Source of the DNA: Roseivirga sp. 4D4
Lineage (GTDB): Bacteria > Bacteroidota > Bacteroidia > Cytophagales > Cyclobacteriaceae
Direction of reading: 5' to 3'
DNA: 64,000 nucleotides
Assembly: GCF_001747095.1 (NCBI RefSeq)
Contig: NZ_MDGP01000001.1
Location: forward strand, 3,021,001-3,085,000
The notes beneath the pieces are model-generated. The model saw only the letters and a program-made list of their open reading frames with translations, was not told the DNA's origin and did no database searches. Shown piece by piece: positions 56,258-64,000 of this stretch. A program made the position numbers and the translations under genes. How positions within the stretch are numbered: position 1 is the first letter of the stretch; each line of letters starts with the position of its first letter.

Positions 56258-57657
56258 TATTTGATAATAAAGTATACGACATGTAAAATGGCATACAGAC
56301 CCAAAGAACGGGTCACAAAAAGTCTTCTATCCAGTTTATTGAGTTGAACAATCACAGATATAAAAACTAAGTAGATCAATGGGTAGAACCCCAGAAGCCT
56401 ACGTGTCTCAAAGGAAGCAAAAGTAGTAAGAAAGATCACTCCCAAAGACATCAAGAAGAGGTTTCTGATCTCAGTGGGTATACTTTTTCGAATACGTACA
56501 CGTAAAAGCCCCAAGACCATTACCGACCAAACTATAAACCAAAAGACTGTTGCGATCAACAGCGGGAATGAAGCCAGGCCATCTTCCAGTGTTCGAGTAA
56601 TTGGGAAAGGAATAATCTGTGAAAACAAGGTCAGAAGTAGATGCCCTATGAGAGAGCCTCTTAATGCATAACCTAAAGAACCTCCTCTTCCTGCCGTTGC
56701 TTCTACCTTACTGTTGTAAGATTCAATTGTGGCATATAAGTCTTGATAAAGAGGTAGTACCACTTGAATAAATAGGAACAAAAAAACAAGACCTAAAAGA
56801 GAGACGGAGCCATAAAAGAGTGTTTTCGCTGCTTTACTATTCATCCTTTTATACAAATCGGAAAGCAAAAAATAAATGCCAAACACCCCGGCCACTGCTC
56901 CGTTGGCCTTTCTAATGTAGAAGCATATCAGAACCAGGCAGAAAATTAATATTGCCTTTTTCAGCAGGGCATAATTTGCCAGGCCCACAAAGGCAATCAA
57001 TGTAAAAACTGTGGCGATTTGCTGGTCTCTCAACAAAAAGGCTGAGTAAAAGAAATTGTGTGAACACAGAGCAAACAAAAGTGTGCTTAAAAAAGCGACC
57101 TGCTGATTCCAAAACTTCAGACAAAGCAGGTAGAGAATAGAAGCATTCAAAGAGAGCAAAAAGACATTGAGCAACTTTAAGATCAGTGGATCGTAGTTAA
57201 GCGGATCAAAGAAACTTGAAATATAAAACATGCTCTGAAAAGTGAACATGGTTAGTGGTAGTGAGGAGTATTCAAAAGTATTAAAGGAATCTCTGGCTAT
57301 GTAAGCAAAACCTCGCTCATCAAAAGCCATGGCATTGCGGTAGTAAAATAACTGATCCCTGAAAACGTAATAATCGTTTACCGGGTTAGTAAAAAAGAGC
57401 TTATCTATGTAGACAGTGTAAAGAGTATATAGGGCATAAGCACTCAGGAATATGACTAAATGACCGTATTCATTTCTAGAGCTTTTTGAGAATAAGCTGA
57501 TAGTCAATGCGCCCAGCATCAAAAAGAAAAGAGAAAAGAGGATAATCGAAAAACTCCCTTCTAAATATAAAAAAGACCACACTGAAAAAAGTATAAGTAA
57601 CGCCACAAGGCATGAAGTCTTCTGAATTTCAGTATTGGGCTTTACCTTAAGGACCAT
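56257..57657 (-). CDS. polytopic membrane protein, possible polymerase or GT-C transferase
   Basis: The 466-residue protein has about twelve membrane helices. A long loop near residues 85-125 is rich in Asp, Tyr and Arg (PVNDYYVFRDQLFYYRNAM), with a second polar patch at FLLRDQQIATV. No family signature was recognised with certainty. It resembles Wzy-type polymerases and GT-C membrane glycosyltransferases, in which acidic and basic loop residues do catalysis. Coupled by one base to a GT4 gene, it likely acts on the lipid-linked repeat. Confidence 0.65.
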   Translation of the reverse strand: MVLKVKPNTEIQKTSCLVALLILFSVWSFLYLEGSFSIILFSLFFLMLGALTISLFSKSSRNEYGHLVIFLSAYALYTLYTVYIDKLFFTNPVNDYYVFRDQLFYYRNAMAFDERGFAYIARDSFNTFEYSSLPLTMFTFQSMFYISSFFDPLNYDPLILKLLNVFLLSLNASILYLLCLKFWNQQVAFLSTLLFALCSHNFFYSAFLLRDQQIATVFTLIAFVGLANYALLKKAILIFCLVLICFYIRKANGAVAGVFGIYFLLSDLYKRMNSKAAKTLFYGSVSLLGLVFLFLFIQVVLPLYQDLYATIESYNSKVEATAGRGGSLGYALRGSLIGHLLLTLFSQIIPFPITRTLEDGLASFPLLIATVFWFIVWSVMVLGLLRVRIRKSIPTEIRNLFLMSLGVIFLTTFASFETRRLLGFYPLIYLVFISVIVQLNKLDRRLFVTRSLGLYAILHVVYFIIK

Positions 57658-57689
57658 TCAGTCAAATTAACTTTATTAAGTTGATTTCC

Positions 57690-58727
57690 TTAATGACTGG
57701 CTTGCTTTATAGAGGTAATAAAATCCTCCATCATAAAATACTGCGCTTTAAAATTTCCCGGAATCCATTCGAGATCACTATTCCAATGACCAGGGCAATC
57801 ATCGTAAAAGGGGCCCGTCACAAATCCGTAAGAGATTTCTACTATATACATTTCCCCTTCAGTATCATAAATAAAGTCTAAGGCCAGTGATTGTGTATTA
57901 AGCTTCTTACTTAAGTCAAAAGATTCCCTTATCAGCTCAAGATCAAAAAGCTCCCTTTCATACCCTTTGACACCACTGCCTGAAGCTCTGAAATCTCCTG
58001 TTCTTACATACCTTCGAACTGCAAAAGCGCGTTCTCCAATGATTATCACCCGAGTATCAAAATCATTCTTTGGCAAAAACTCTTGAAAATAAACATAGCC
58101 TTTTTCCCTGTGACTTTCCTTTTCTATAGAAGTCTTAACAAATAGCCTTGCAAAACCTTTGCAAACCCCAAAAAGCGCTGCTAAATCCCGATCTCTTTTT
58201 AGGTGATAAAGCCTATCCTTAAACATGGAATACCTGTCTATGGCCGGGAACCCCCTGGAAAAACTCCTTCTAATGAGCCTATCTGCCTGAGCTTTACTCT
58301 TAACCAATCTAACATTGATTGATCCAGCTCCACCTCTTAATTTAAATACAATGGGGAAGGACGTATTCGACACCCATGAAACAGCATCTTTCTTTGAATA
58401 AAAGACATGTGACTTTACAATAGGCGCCTCCATGGCCTCAAGGAGATATTTTTGCCCCACCTTATCATCGAAGTGCCAAGAGGTATCAGAGTTGGGAAAG
58501 ACTTTTTTTCCTGATTTTTCCAGTGATAGAGTAAGTTGCCTCGCAAACAAAATCGCTTTTGGATCGGCATGATGCCAATGCCACATGAGTCCATCACAAT
58601 CTTTCACCTGTTCAATTATATCATCGGCATAACAATTAACAAGCTTATAATCGATGGAGTGCAATTTACAATACTCTATCCATCTATCGCTGAACGATCC
58701 TGGTCTTTTGTGTATAGCGAGTTTCAT
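57690..58727 (-). CDS. ATP-grasp ligase (RimK/YheCD-like)
   Basis: The 345-residue protein has an ATP-grasp core from about residue 90. FPIVFKLRGGAGSINVRLV supplies the nucleotide lysine and glycine loop, and FQEFLPKNDFDTRVIIIG and SLALDFIYDTEGEMYIVEISYGF supply metal acids. In that last motif Ser stands where many family members have Asn. ATP-grasp enzymes join a carboxylate to an amine or similar group through an acyl phosphate. In this locus it may attach an amino acid to an amino or uronic sugar (inference). It is 9 bases from the CapA-like gene. Confidence 0.82.
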   Translation of the reverse strand: MKLAIHKRPGSFSDRWIEYCKLHSIDYKLVNCYADDIIEQVKDCDGLMWHWHHADPKAILFARQLTLSLEKSGKKVFPNSDTSWHFDDKVGQKYLLEAMEAPIVKSHVFYSKKDAVSWVSNTSFPIVFKLRGGAGSINVRLVKSKAQADRLIRRSFSRGFPAIDRYSMFKDRLYHLKRDRDLAALFGVCKGFARLFVKTSIEKESHREKGYVYFQEFLPKNDFDTRVIIIGERAFAVRRYVRTGDFRASGSGVKGYERELFDLELIRESFDLSKKLNTQSLALDFIYDTEGEMYIVEISYGFVTGPFYDDCPGHWNSDLEWIPGNFKAQYFMMEDFITSIKQASH

Positions 58728-58736
58728 TCTATAATT

Positions 58737-59726
58737 TCATTTTCCCTTTAGAAAGTTAAGCATACTTCCAAAAGAGAGCTTTCTCGGGTTTTGCAGTACT
58801 CCTATTATCTTCGCTTTCCTGCTTTCAAAAAATTTGAAGGTATTGTAAACACGTGTGCTCATTGTCAAAAATTGAAACCTCAATTTTAAACTTTTATCAT
58901 AAGCTAAAACACCACTTTCAAACTTCAAAAATTCATGATGAACTGAAAAATCTTCATACAAATGAACCATTATTGATCGCTTATTTCTGCGAGCTTGAAC
59001 TTTACGTGATCTGGTTGTAAATCTATCACCGTCAAACTTACTTTGGACATCAAAATCAGGGAAAATACAGTTTCCAATGCCATAGTAAATTCTGACACCT
59101 TTATACTTTTCATATGATTGTATAACGTGTGCATGATGGCCCAAGATTAAATTTGCTCCGCAATCAACAAGTTTGCGAGCCATTATTACATCCAGGGGTT
59201 TTGGAATCGCAATCTCTTCATCTCCCCAATGCAGGTTTAAAACAACAAAATCAACGCTACTTTTTAGTTCTTCTATTGCATTGGCAATGCGCTCAAACTC
59301 AATGGTAGCGACAGTGGCATTTTTCCCCTTTGATGGATGCGTACTTTTACAACAAAAGCCCAATACCCCAATCTTTTTTGAATTCGAAAAAGTAAATACA
59401 AATGGATTATTGAAATGAGAGCCGTTTAGACCTGCACCAAAATACTCTATTTGGGCCTTATCAAGTATGTCTGTTGTTCTATTGAAGCCGGAATCTCCGT
59501 AATCAAAGATATGATTATTAGATAGACATACTGCAAGAGGATTCCTTTTAAAGGTGTCATGAATATTCTCAAATCTTTCAATATGAAGATTTATCTTATG
59601 TATGGCCGGATTAGTAAGATCAGTTGTAACAGGAGCCTCTAAATTGAAAATAAAGTGTTCCAATGACACTTCAGATTCAAAAAACTCTGGTACATAAACA
59701 TCTCCAAGGAAACTTAATTTATCCAT
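58737..59726 (-). CDS. CapA-like metallophosphatase (PGA_cap family)
   Basis: The start at 59726 (MDKLSFLGDVYVPEFF) gives 329 residues and puts the first metal-binding GD where CapA proteins carry it. An ATG at 59795 would overlap the flippase gene by 56 bases. Calcineurin-like motifs are complete: LGDVY, FNLEAPV, LSNNHIFDYG, LHWGDEE, LGHHAHV and YGIGN. CapA of Bacillus helps make and anchor poly-gamma-glutamate, but no CapB or CapC is seen. Beside an ATP-grasp ligase it may take part in an amino-acid-bearing glycan (inference). No signal peptide is visible. Confidence 0.88.
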   Translation of the reverse strand: MDKLSFLGDVYVPEFFESEVSLEHFIFNLEAPVTTDLTNPAIHKINLHIERFENIHDTFKRNPLAVCLSNNHIFDYGDSGFNRTTDILDKAQIEYFGAGLNGSHFNNPFVFTFSNSKKIGVLGFCCKSTHPSKGKNATVATIEFERIANAIEELKSSVDFVVLNLHWGDEEIAIPKPLDVIMARKLVDCGANLILGHHAHVIQSYEKYKGVRIYYGIGNCIFPDFDVQSKFDGDRFTTRSRKVQARRNKRSIMVHLYEDFSVHHEFLKFESGVLAYDKSLKLRFQFLTMSTRVYNTFKFFESRKAKIIGVLQNPRKLSFGSMLNFLKGK

Positions 59727-59739
59727 TAAAACAGTTCGA

Positions 59740-61146
59740 TCAGGATGTAATACTAAAAGTCTTACCAATCGCTCTTTTGACATATAAAATTGCAAGAGCT
59801 AATAAACATAGCCCTAGAATTAACTTGATACTTAAATCAATAGTCCACATTGAAAAAGCCAAGACGGTCGCAAAAGAGATTGTTAACGAAAGTATAGTTG
59901 GCAATATTGAAAACCCTATCGGGTGCAATTTCTCCGAAAAAATCCAGCTTAAAGTTACCTGTACCAATGAGCTAATTAAGAGGCTTATTACAACGCCATG
60001 AAGTTCAAAAACAGGCACCATTAAAAACAAACAGGCGATATTAACAACAACACTTATTAGATATATAACGGTGTTATACTCAGTCTTTTTTTCAATTCCC
60101 GGCCCTAAACTTACAGTCTGATTTATAACTACTGTAAGCGCATAAGATAGAGCGATGAAACCAAACAATCTGCTTGCGAAAAAATACTCAGGAGTAGCCA
60201 AAAAAGATGTAAGGTCGTATGAAAATATGGTCAAAAGAGAAACCAGCAAAAGAATTGAACAACTCACATATTCCTGTACACTTCTAAAGAGGTTTTTATA
60301 CTCTTTATTATTCTCAAAATTTTCCCACATGAAGGGTGCCCAGGCCATTTTAAACGAAGCTCCTACCAAATTAATGATTGACGCTAACTTGAGCGCCACC
60401 GCGTAAATGCCAACATCCGCTACCGTTAGGTAACCCAACATGAAAAACCTGTTTGCATAAGAATTTATCCATGTACCAGCTACTGATGGCACCAGGGGTA
60501 AGGAATATCGAAACGATCTTTTGAGCGTACCCATGTTAAAAGTGAACCCAATGTATTCCTTCAGGTACAGTGTCATGAAAATACTGACTAAAAGATATCC
60601 CAGAAGTTGCCCCCAAAAAACACTTTCTATACCTAATTCTTTGATCAGGATTAAGTAAAGAGTCAATGAGACTATCCCACCTATGAGTAACAACTGAAAC
60701 CCTAAGTAGATTAAGGGTTTCTTTTTAAATCTGATGACAACTGTCAACAATGCATTGAGGCAAGAGGCTGGAATAACCATTGCAGCAACAATCAGTACTT
60801 TTGGGTCACTAAGTGAGAGTAAACTAGCCAACTGATATTTAAAAACCACTAGCGTTATCATCACTATAGCGGATCCAAGCAGTATTGTCCAATATACTGT
60901 GGATATAAGTATCCTTTTGTCTGCCTTTGTTTTAGATTGAAAGAAATACCTGCTGACGGCAGATTCCAACTGAAGCATACCCAAAATTGCCCCAAAAGCA
61001 ACAATAGTTGATACCAAATCTAGGTTTCCAAACTCGCTGGCGGAAAATGATCTGGTGTAAACGGGTAGTAATATTAGCCCAATTAATTTTGCCAATGAGG
61101 CTGCCAGGCCATAAATGACAAAATCTTTAGCTAAAAGTTTAATCAT
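59740..61146 (-). CDS. polysaccharide flippase (Wzx-like), second copy
   Basis: The 468-residue MOP-superfamily protein has about fourteen membrane helices. LAKDFVIYGLAASLAKLIGLILLPVYTR begins it and SEFGNLDLVSTIVAFGAILG follows. A mid-protein TVADVGIYAVALKLASIIN repeat corresponds to its N-terminal half. It differs from the flippase at 39402-40646 and so likely handles another lipid-linked unit. Its start overlaps the upstream membrane gene by one base. Confidence 0.9.
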   Translation of the reverse strand: MIKLLAKDFVIYGLAASLAKLIGLILLPVYTRSFSASEFGNLDLVSTIVAFGAILGMLQLESAVSRYFFQSKTKADKRILISTVYWTILLGSAIVMITLVVFKYQLASLLSLSDPKVLIVAAMVIPASCLNALLTVVIRFKKKPLIYLGFQLLLIGGIVSLTLYLILIKELGIESVFWGQLLGYLLVSIFMTLYLKEYIGFTFNMGTLKRSFRYSLPLVPSVAGTWINSYANRFFMLGYLTVADVGIYAVALKLASIINLVGASFKMAWAPFMWENFENNKEYKNLFRSVQEYVSCSILLLVSLLTIFSYDLTSFLATPEYFFASRLFGFIALSYALTVVINQTVSLGPGIEKKTEYNTVIYLISVVVNIACLFLMVPVFELHGVVISLLISSLVQVTLSWIFSEKLHPIGFSILPTILSLTISFATVLAFSMWTIDLSIKLILGLCLLALAILYVKRAIGKTFSITS

Positions 61147-62678
61147 TAATTGTGAAGTATTTGATAATTATCAATTCGATATGAATATTCCCAATTTTGT
61201 TTCACAGCTAATGGAAGTCCCTCCATGCCATATATATCAGTATTGAGGACAATACCTTTGAGGGGATACTTATTTAAGTAGTCCTTCAACGCAGAGGGAG
61301 AAATATTGCCCAAAAAATCATCGAAGAATTGCCTTTTGAACTCAGATTTACTTGAAAAATATGAGGTATAATCAGGTCTACAAATCTTAACACCTTCGAC
61401 AGCCAATTCCTTTAAAAGTTCCGAATCGTTCGAAGACCAAACAAGCTCATCCCCTAACAAATCTTTGTCTTTCATGCTGATCATCAATGCGTGTTTTGCA
61501 TCTTGATCTCTTTGTAGCTTTCTACCTCTTAAAATCAACTTTCTAGGAATCAGTATTATGATTAAATTCAGTAAGAGTAATAAAAAAACTTCTATCGGAT
61601 CAAAAACGCTTATGAAGCTTATGGCAATTAACGGAATAGCAAATTCCATGTACCTTTGAGGTTCTCCTAAAAACCTCGTCTTTCGAAAACTGGTGACTAT
61701 AAAAATTCCAACGCCAATACCCGCCACTTCTACTAGCCTGTTCCATGGCGCCTCAAGGTTACCAAAAATATATAGATACACTAATGGCCAAAAATAGGTA
61801 AAGCCATACAATAGTTCCACCAGCGGATTACCATAAATATAATAAAGCCCCTTAATTTTATTCTCCCTAAGCTGAAGCCAAAAATCTCGTATAAAGTCTA
61901 AGTATATACTTGGTCTGCTTTTTAGAATGAAAATCTCAGCCATATACAGAGCATAATTTCTCTTATGATTGAACTGCCCCTTGATATAACTTACAGCTAC
62001 CTTTGGCATTATAGCATAAAACAAGATATAAGCCACTATAGGTATTCCAATTAGCTGCCAAAGGTCAAAGGCCAAGCTAAAAAACAGGATACTAAACAAT
62101 AGGTATTGCATAGCAAATTGGCTCAGCAATACAATGATAAATCCAATTAAATACAAGCCAACCAGCAGATACAGGTTAGGCTGATCAATGTAGAAGGCTA
62201 TAGCGTAAAGGAAAATTTGCCCACCTATTATACCTGCCTGACGAGCAGAAATCCCAGTGTTTTTAGCATTCCAAACGGCATAAGAGAAAGGAAATGAAAA
62301 AAAGACCAGATTCGCAAGAATCAATTGCAAAACACTTAATTCGACTTGCGATCTAACCTGAAATAAAATTATAAAAAAATTGAATAGTACTGTTTCTAAA
62401 ATACTGAGTGCTAAAGACACCCGTTTAGCTTTCCTTTCAATAATTGATAAGGGAAGAAATGACAAAATCCAATGAAATAACTGAGGGTAACAAGGGTTAT
62501 TTTCATTGTAGCATAGTAAATAATCCGAAATAAATCGATGCCTGTTTTTTTTTATTCGCTGTATGATATTTACGTGCAGGCCATGATCAGACCCTAATCC
62601 CATTTGCTTGGAGAGTAAATAATGGAATAGAACTAGAATTCCTGCACAAATAGTAACACCTATAAGCTTAATTACCAT
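61146..62678 (-). CDS. membrane protein resembling GT-C glycosyltransferases
   Basis: The 510-residue protein has about eleven membrane helices (residues 5-400) and a hydrophilic C-terminal domain of about 110 residues. A first external loop carries MGLGSDHGLHVNIIQRIKKN, and the Asp-His pair in such a loop is typical of GT-C enzymes. PCYPQLFHWILS follows. These enzymes use polyprenyl-phosphate sugars on the outer face of the membrane. Polymerase function is an alternative. It is one base coupled to the second flippase. Confidence 0.65.
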   Translation of the reverse strand: MVIKLIGVTICAGILVLFHYLLSKQMGLGSDHGLHVNIIQRIKKNRHRFISDYLLCYNENNPCYPQLFHWILSFLPLSIIERKAKRVSLALSILETVLFNFFIILFQVRSQVELSVLQLILANLVFFSFPFSYAVWNAKNTGISARQAGIIGGQIFLYAIAFYIDQPNLYLLVGLYLIGFIIVLLSQFAMQYLLFSILFFSLAFDLWQLIGIPIVAYILFYAIMPKVAVSYIKGQFNHKRNYALYMAEIFILKSRPSIYLDFIRDFWLQLRENKIKGLYYIYGNPLVELLYGFTYFWPLVYLYIFGNLEAPWNRLVEVAGIGVGIFIVTSFRKTRFLGEPQRYMEFAIPLIAISFISVFDPIEVFLLLLLNLIIILIPRKLILRGRKLQRDQDAKHALMISMKDKDLLGDELVWSSNDSELLKELAVEGVKICRPDYTSYFSSKSEFKRQFFDDFLGNISPSALKDYLNKYPLKGIVLNTDIYGMEGLPLAVKQNWEYSYRIDNYQILHN

Positions 62679-62874
62679 TTACATATTCTGTTAGCAACTA
62701 TTATACAATTCTTAATCAATGTCGGGAAAAACGCATTCAGCTTTAAAGGGACATACTAGTACCTTTTTTTAACTTATATACCTGTATATTGGCCGGAAAA
62801 AAGTTAATATTCACTGCTTATGGCTTCTCATGAAATAAATAGCACTGGGCTTGATGCCAAGCTTCTTCAAGAAC
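62679..62874. other. 196-base gap with short dyads, no gene seen
   Basis: The gap between the formyltransferase and the GT-C-like gene has no convincing open frame, promoter or terminator. It contains two perfect short dyads, TACTAGTA (62754-62761) and ATATAC-CT-GTATAT (62776-62789), and a 5-base hairpin at 62849-62862. They could be operators or chance in AT-rich DNA. Confidence 0.5.
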
Positions 62875-63663
62875 CTATTTCTTAGGTATGATATGGGCAT
62901 CCCAAATAATTATCTTCTTACCATCTATCTCAGTCCAGGCACCAGGGTATGGATGAGTTTGAGCTCGAATGAAATTCCTTATTCTATCTGCATCCCAGCT
63001 CCAGTCAATTTCACCGTCTGCTGGAGATCGCTGAGGCCATACTTCAATTTTAGAAGTATCCTGAGGGGTGAATTTTAAGTTCTCAATGTCATCAAAAGTT
63101 TCCGTCAAAGCATGAATCGAACATTCAGTCGCTTTGCCGTACACTTCCTTAATTGTATCCGTATCTTCAATTGGAAAGGAAACTTGTTGGATAATATCAC
63201 CATCATCCACTCCTCCGGACAGTTGAAAAAGGCTGACCCCAGCCACCTTTTCACCATTGATCATGGCCCATACTAAAGGAGCCCCCCCCGCATAAGAGGG
63301 AAGCAAAGAAGCATGTATACCCCATGCACCCAGGCGGGGTATTTGTCTTACAGATTTGGGTACCATGTAGTACCAACCCATCACCAAAATAACATCCGGT
63401 TTCAGGTCTTCAATGATACTGGAGTAATCCTTGAGTTTCATCCCATTCTCAGAATTCACCAGTTTGAAAGGGATATTCAGATCCTCAGCATAGGTGCTGA
63501 GGTCAGCAAAATTGGAATTGATAACCTCTTCTTCACTATAAGAGATTTTGAATTTTCTTGGAATCGAAAATATAGCCTGCAACTCACAATTGATGTGTTC
63601 TAATAGCGATTTAAGAATAGCCTCGCTGAATGCCGTACAGCCAAGAAAAACAATTTTTACCAC
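62875..63663 (-). CDS. formyltransferase-family protein (Fmt/ArnA-like)
   Basis: The 262-residue protein has the formyltransferase fold. VFLGCTAFSEAIL starts it, WGIHASLLPSYAGGAPLVWAM lies near residues 110-130 and SGGVDDGDII provides the catalytic Asp. The family triad is Asn-His-Asp; here the Asn position of the usual N-x-H reads Gly (GIH), while His and Asp remain. A C-terminal Fmt-like domain follows from about residue 195. Genes of this type in O-antigen loci N-formylate amino sugars using formyl-tetrahydrofolate. Its stop precedes a 196-base gap. Confidence 0.85.
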   Translation of the reverse strand: MVKIVFLGCTAFSEAILKSLLEHINCELQAIFSIPRKFKISYSEEEVINSNFADLSTYAEDLNIPFKLVNSENGMKLKDYSSIIEDLKPDVILVMGWYYMVPKSVRQIPRLGAWGIHASLLPSYAGGAPLVWAMINGEKVAGVSLFQLSGGVDDGDIIQQVSFPIEDTDTIKEVYGKATECSIHALTETFDDIENLKFTPQDTSKIEVWPQRSPADGEIDWSWDADRIRNFIRAQTHPYPGAWTEIDGKKIIIWDAHIIPKK

Positions 63664-64000
63664 TATGAAATTTTATAATTATCTAGAAAGATTCTACACC
63701 ACCACTCAAAGTTCATGAGAGACCAAATGAGAAGTCTGTGATTTACATGATCTTCAGTGTGTTCTCGGACGATCCTTTTAACATAATCGGGGTTGATGTA
63801 CATCGAACTTACAGTATTCTGGTTTAATAGTAAGTCCTTAATATATGCTGCATTCTCTCCTCTATACCAACTTTCGTCAGGTGCGGAAAATCCTTGCTTT
63901 TTCCTATTGATGATTTTTTCTGGAATGAAATCCTTCATTGCCTGCCTTAAAACATTTTTGCCATCATCAAACTCTCTATACGCAATGGATTTTTTCTTCT
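63663..64000 (-). CDS. asparagine synthase-like protein, C-terminal fragment
   Basis: The frame is open from the right edge to the stop at 63663, so only the last 111 residues of a larger protein are seen. LRQAMKDFIPEKIINRKKQGFSAPDESWYRG is the characteristic C-terminal signature of the asparagine synthase family (K-K-G-F-x-x-P block), and it reads on through VNHRLLIWSLMNFEWW. The amidotransferase half lies outside the window. It overlaps the formyltransferase start by one base, so the two are coupled. It is a second asparagine synthase of this locus. Confidence 0.88.
   Translation of the reverse strand, partial: KKKSIAYREFDDGKNVLRQAMKDFIPEKIINRKKQGFSAPDESWYRGENAAYIKDLLLNQNTVSSMYINPDYVKRIVREHTEDHVNHRLLIWSLMNFEWWCRIFLDNYKIS

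Noticed and set aside
62849..62862. GCTTG/CAAGC hairpin after the formyltransferase gene
   Set aside because: Only five base pairs and no T-tract at the right distance on the minus strand.
1..64000. CRISPR arrays, insertion sequences, prophage, rRNA or tRNA genes
   Set aside because: No regular repeats, transposase or integrase motifs, or tRNA-like cloverleafs were seen in the gaps, which are short; a computed tRNA and repeat scan was not possible.

Overview
The window looks like chromosome of a marine Bacteroidota, most likely a member of the Cytophagales (Roseivirga/Marivirga-like). The reasons are inference from several features: AT-rich coding DNA, almost no Shine-Dalgarno sites, several TAnnTTTG-type -7 promoter boxes, a ComA-type phosphosulfolactate synthase, Bacteroidota-style PpiC/SurA and Wzi families, and pheS encoded apart from pheT. 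No rRNA, tRNA, CRISPR array, insertion sequence or phage gene was seen, and no gap between genes exceeds 300 bases.

Bases 1-21.7 kb are mostly housekeeping. They hold the end of an SDR epimerase gene, a run of TPR protein, phosphosulfolactate synthase, DUF368/PopT-type lipid-carrier transporter and aroE, then uvrB translationally coupled to a secreted protein of unknown function, amtB, sodA, tadA, aspS and pheS. Between 11.9 and 19.8 kb lies a tight co-directional run. It starts with a three-gene partner-switching module (membrane PP2C/SpoIIE phosphatase, STAS antagonist, RsbW-like kinase). Three periplasmic parvulin/SurA-like foldases and a MoxR ATPase follow. No sigma factor or obvious target lies nearby.

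Bases 21.8-26.7 kb carry galE, UDP-glucose dehydrogenase, a UDP-glucuronate decarboxylase-like enzyme and a Wzi-type outer-membrane protein, a route from UDP-glucose to UDP-xylose feeding surface polysaccharide.

Bases 26.7-64 kb are a large surface-polysaccharide locus, mostly on the minus strand and reaching past the right edge. It holds two kinds of initiating transferase (PHPT and WecA/WbpL type), two Wzx flippases, one clear Wzy/WaaL-type protein and two further GT-C/polymerase-like membrane proteins, a Wzz-like chain-length protein, a six-repeat SLBB export protein, and two more Wzi proteins. It also holds seven glycosyltransferases (GT2, GT4, GT9, GT26 families) and modifying enzymes: two methyltransferases, a 2OG-Fe(II) oxygenase, an ATP-grasp ligase, a CapA-like metallophosphatase, a formyltransferase and two asparagine synthases. 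A WbpB/WbpE/WbpD-like trio would make a 2,3-diamino uronic acid nucleotide sugar. The duplicated initiators and flippases suggest at least two polymers are built from this region.

The least ordinary parts are the ATP-grasp/CapA pair beside a second flippase, the formyltransferase lacking the usual catalytic asparagine next to a second asparagine synthase, and the partner-switching module fused by gene order to periplasmic foldases.
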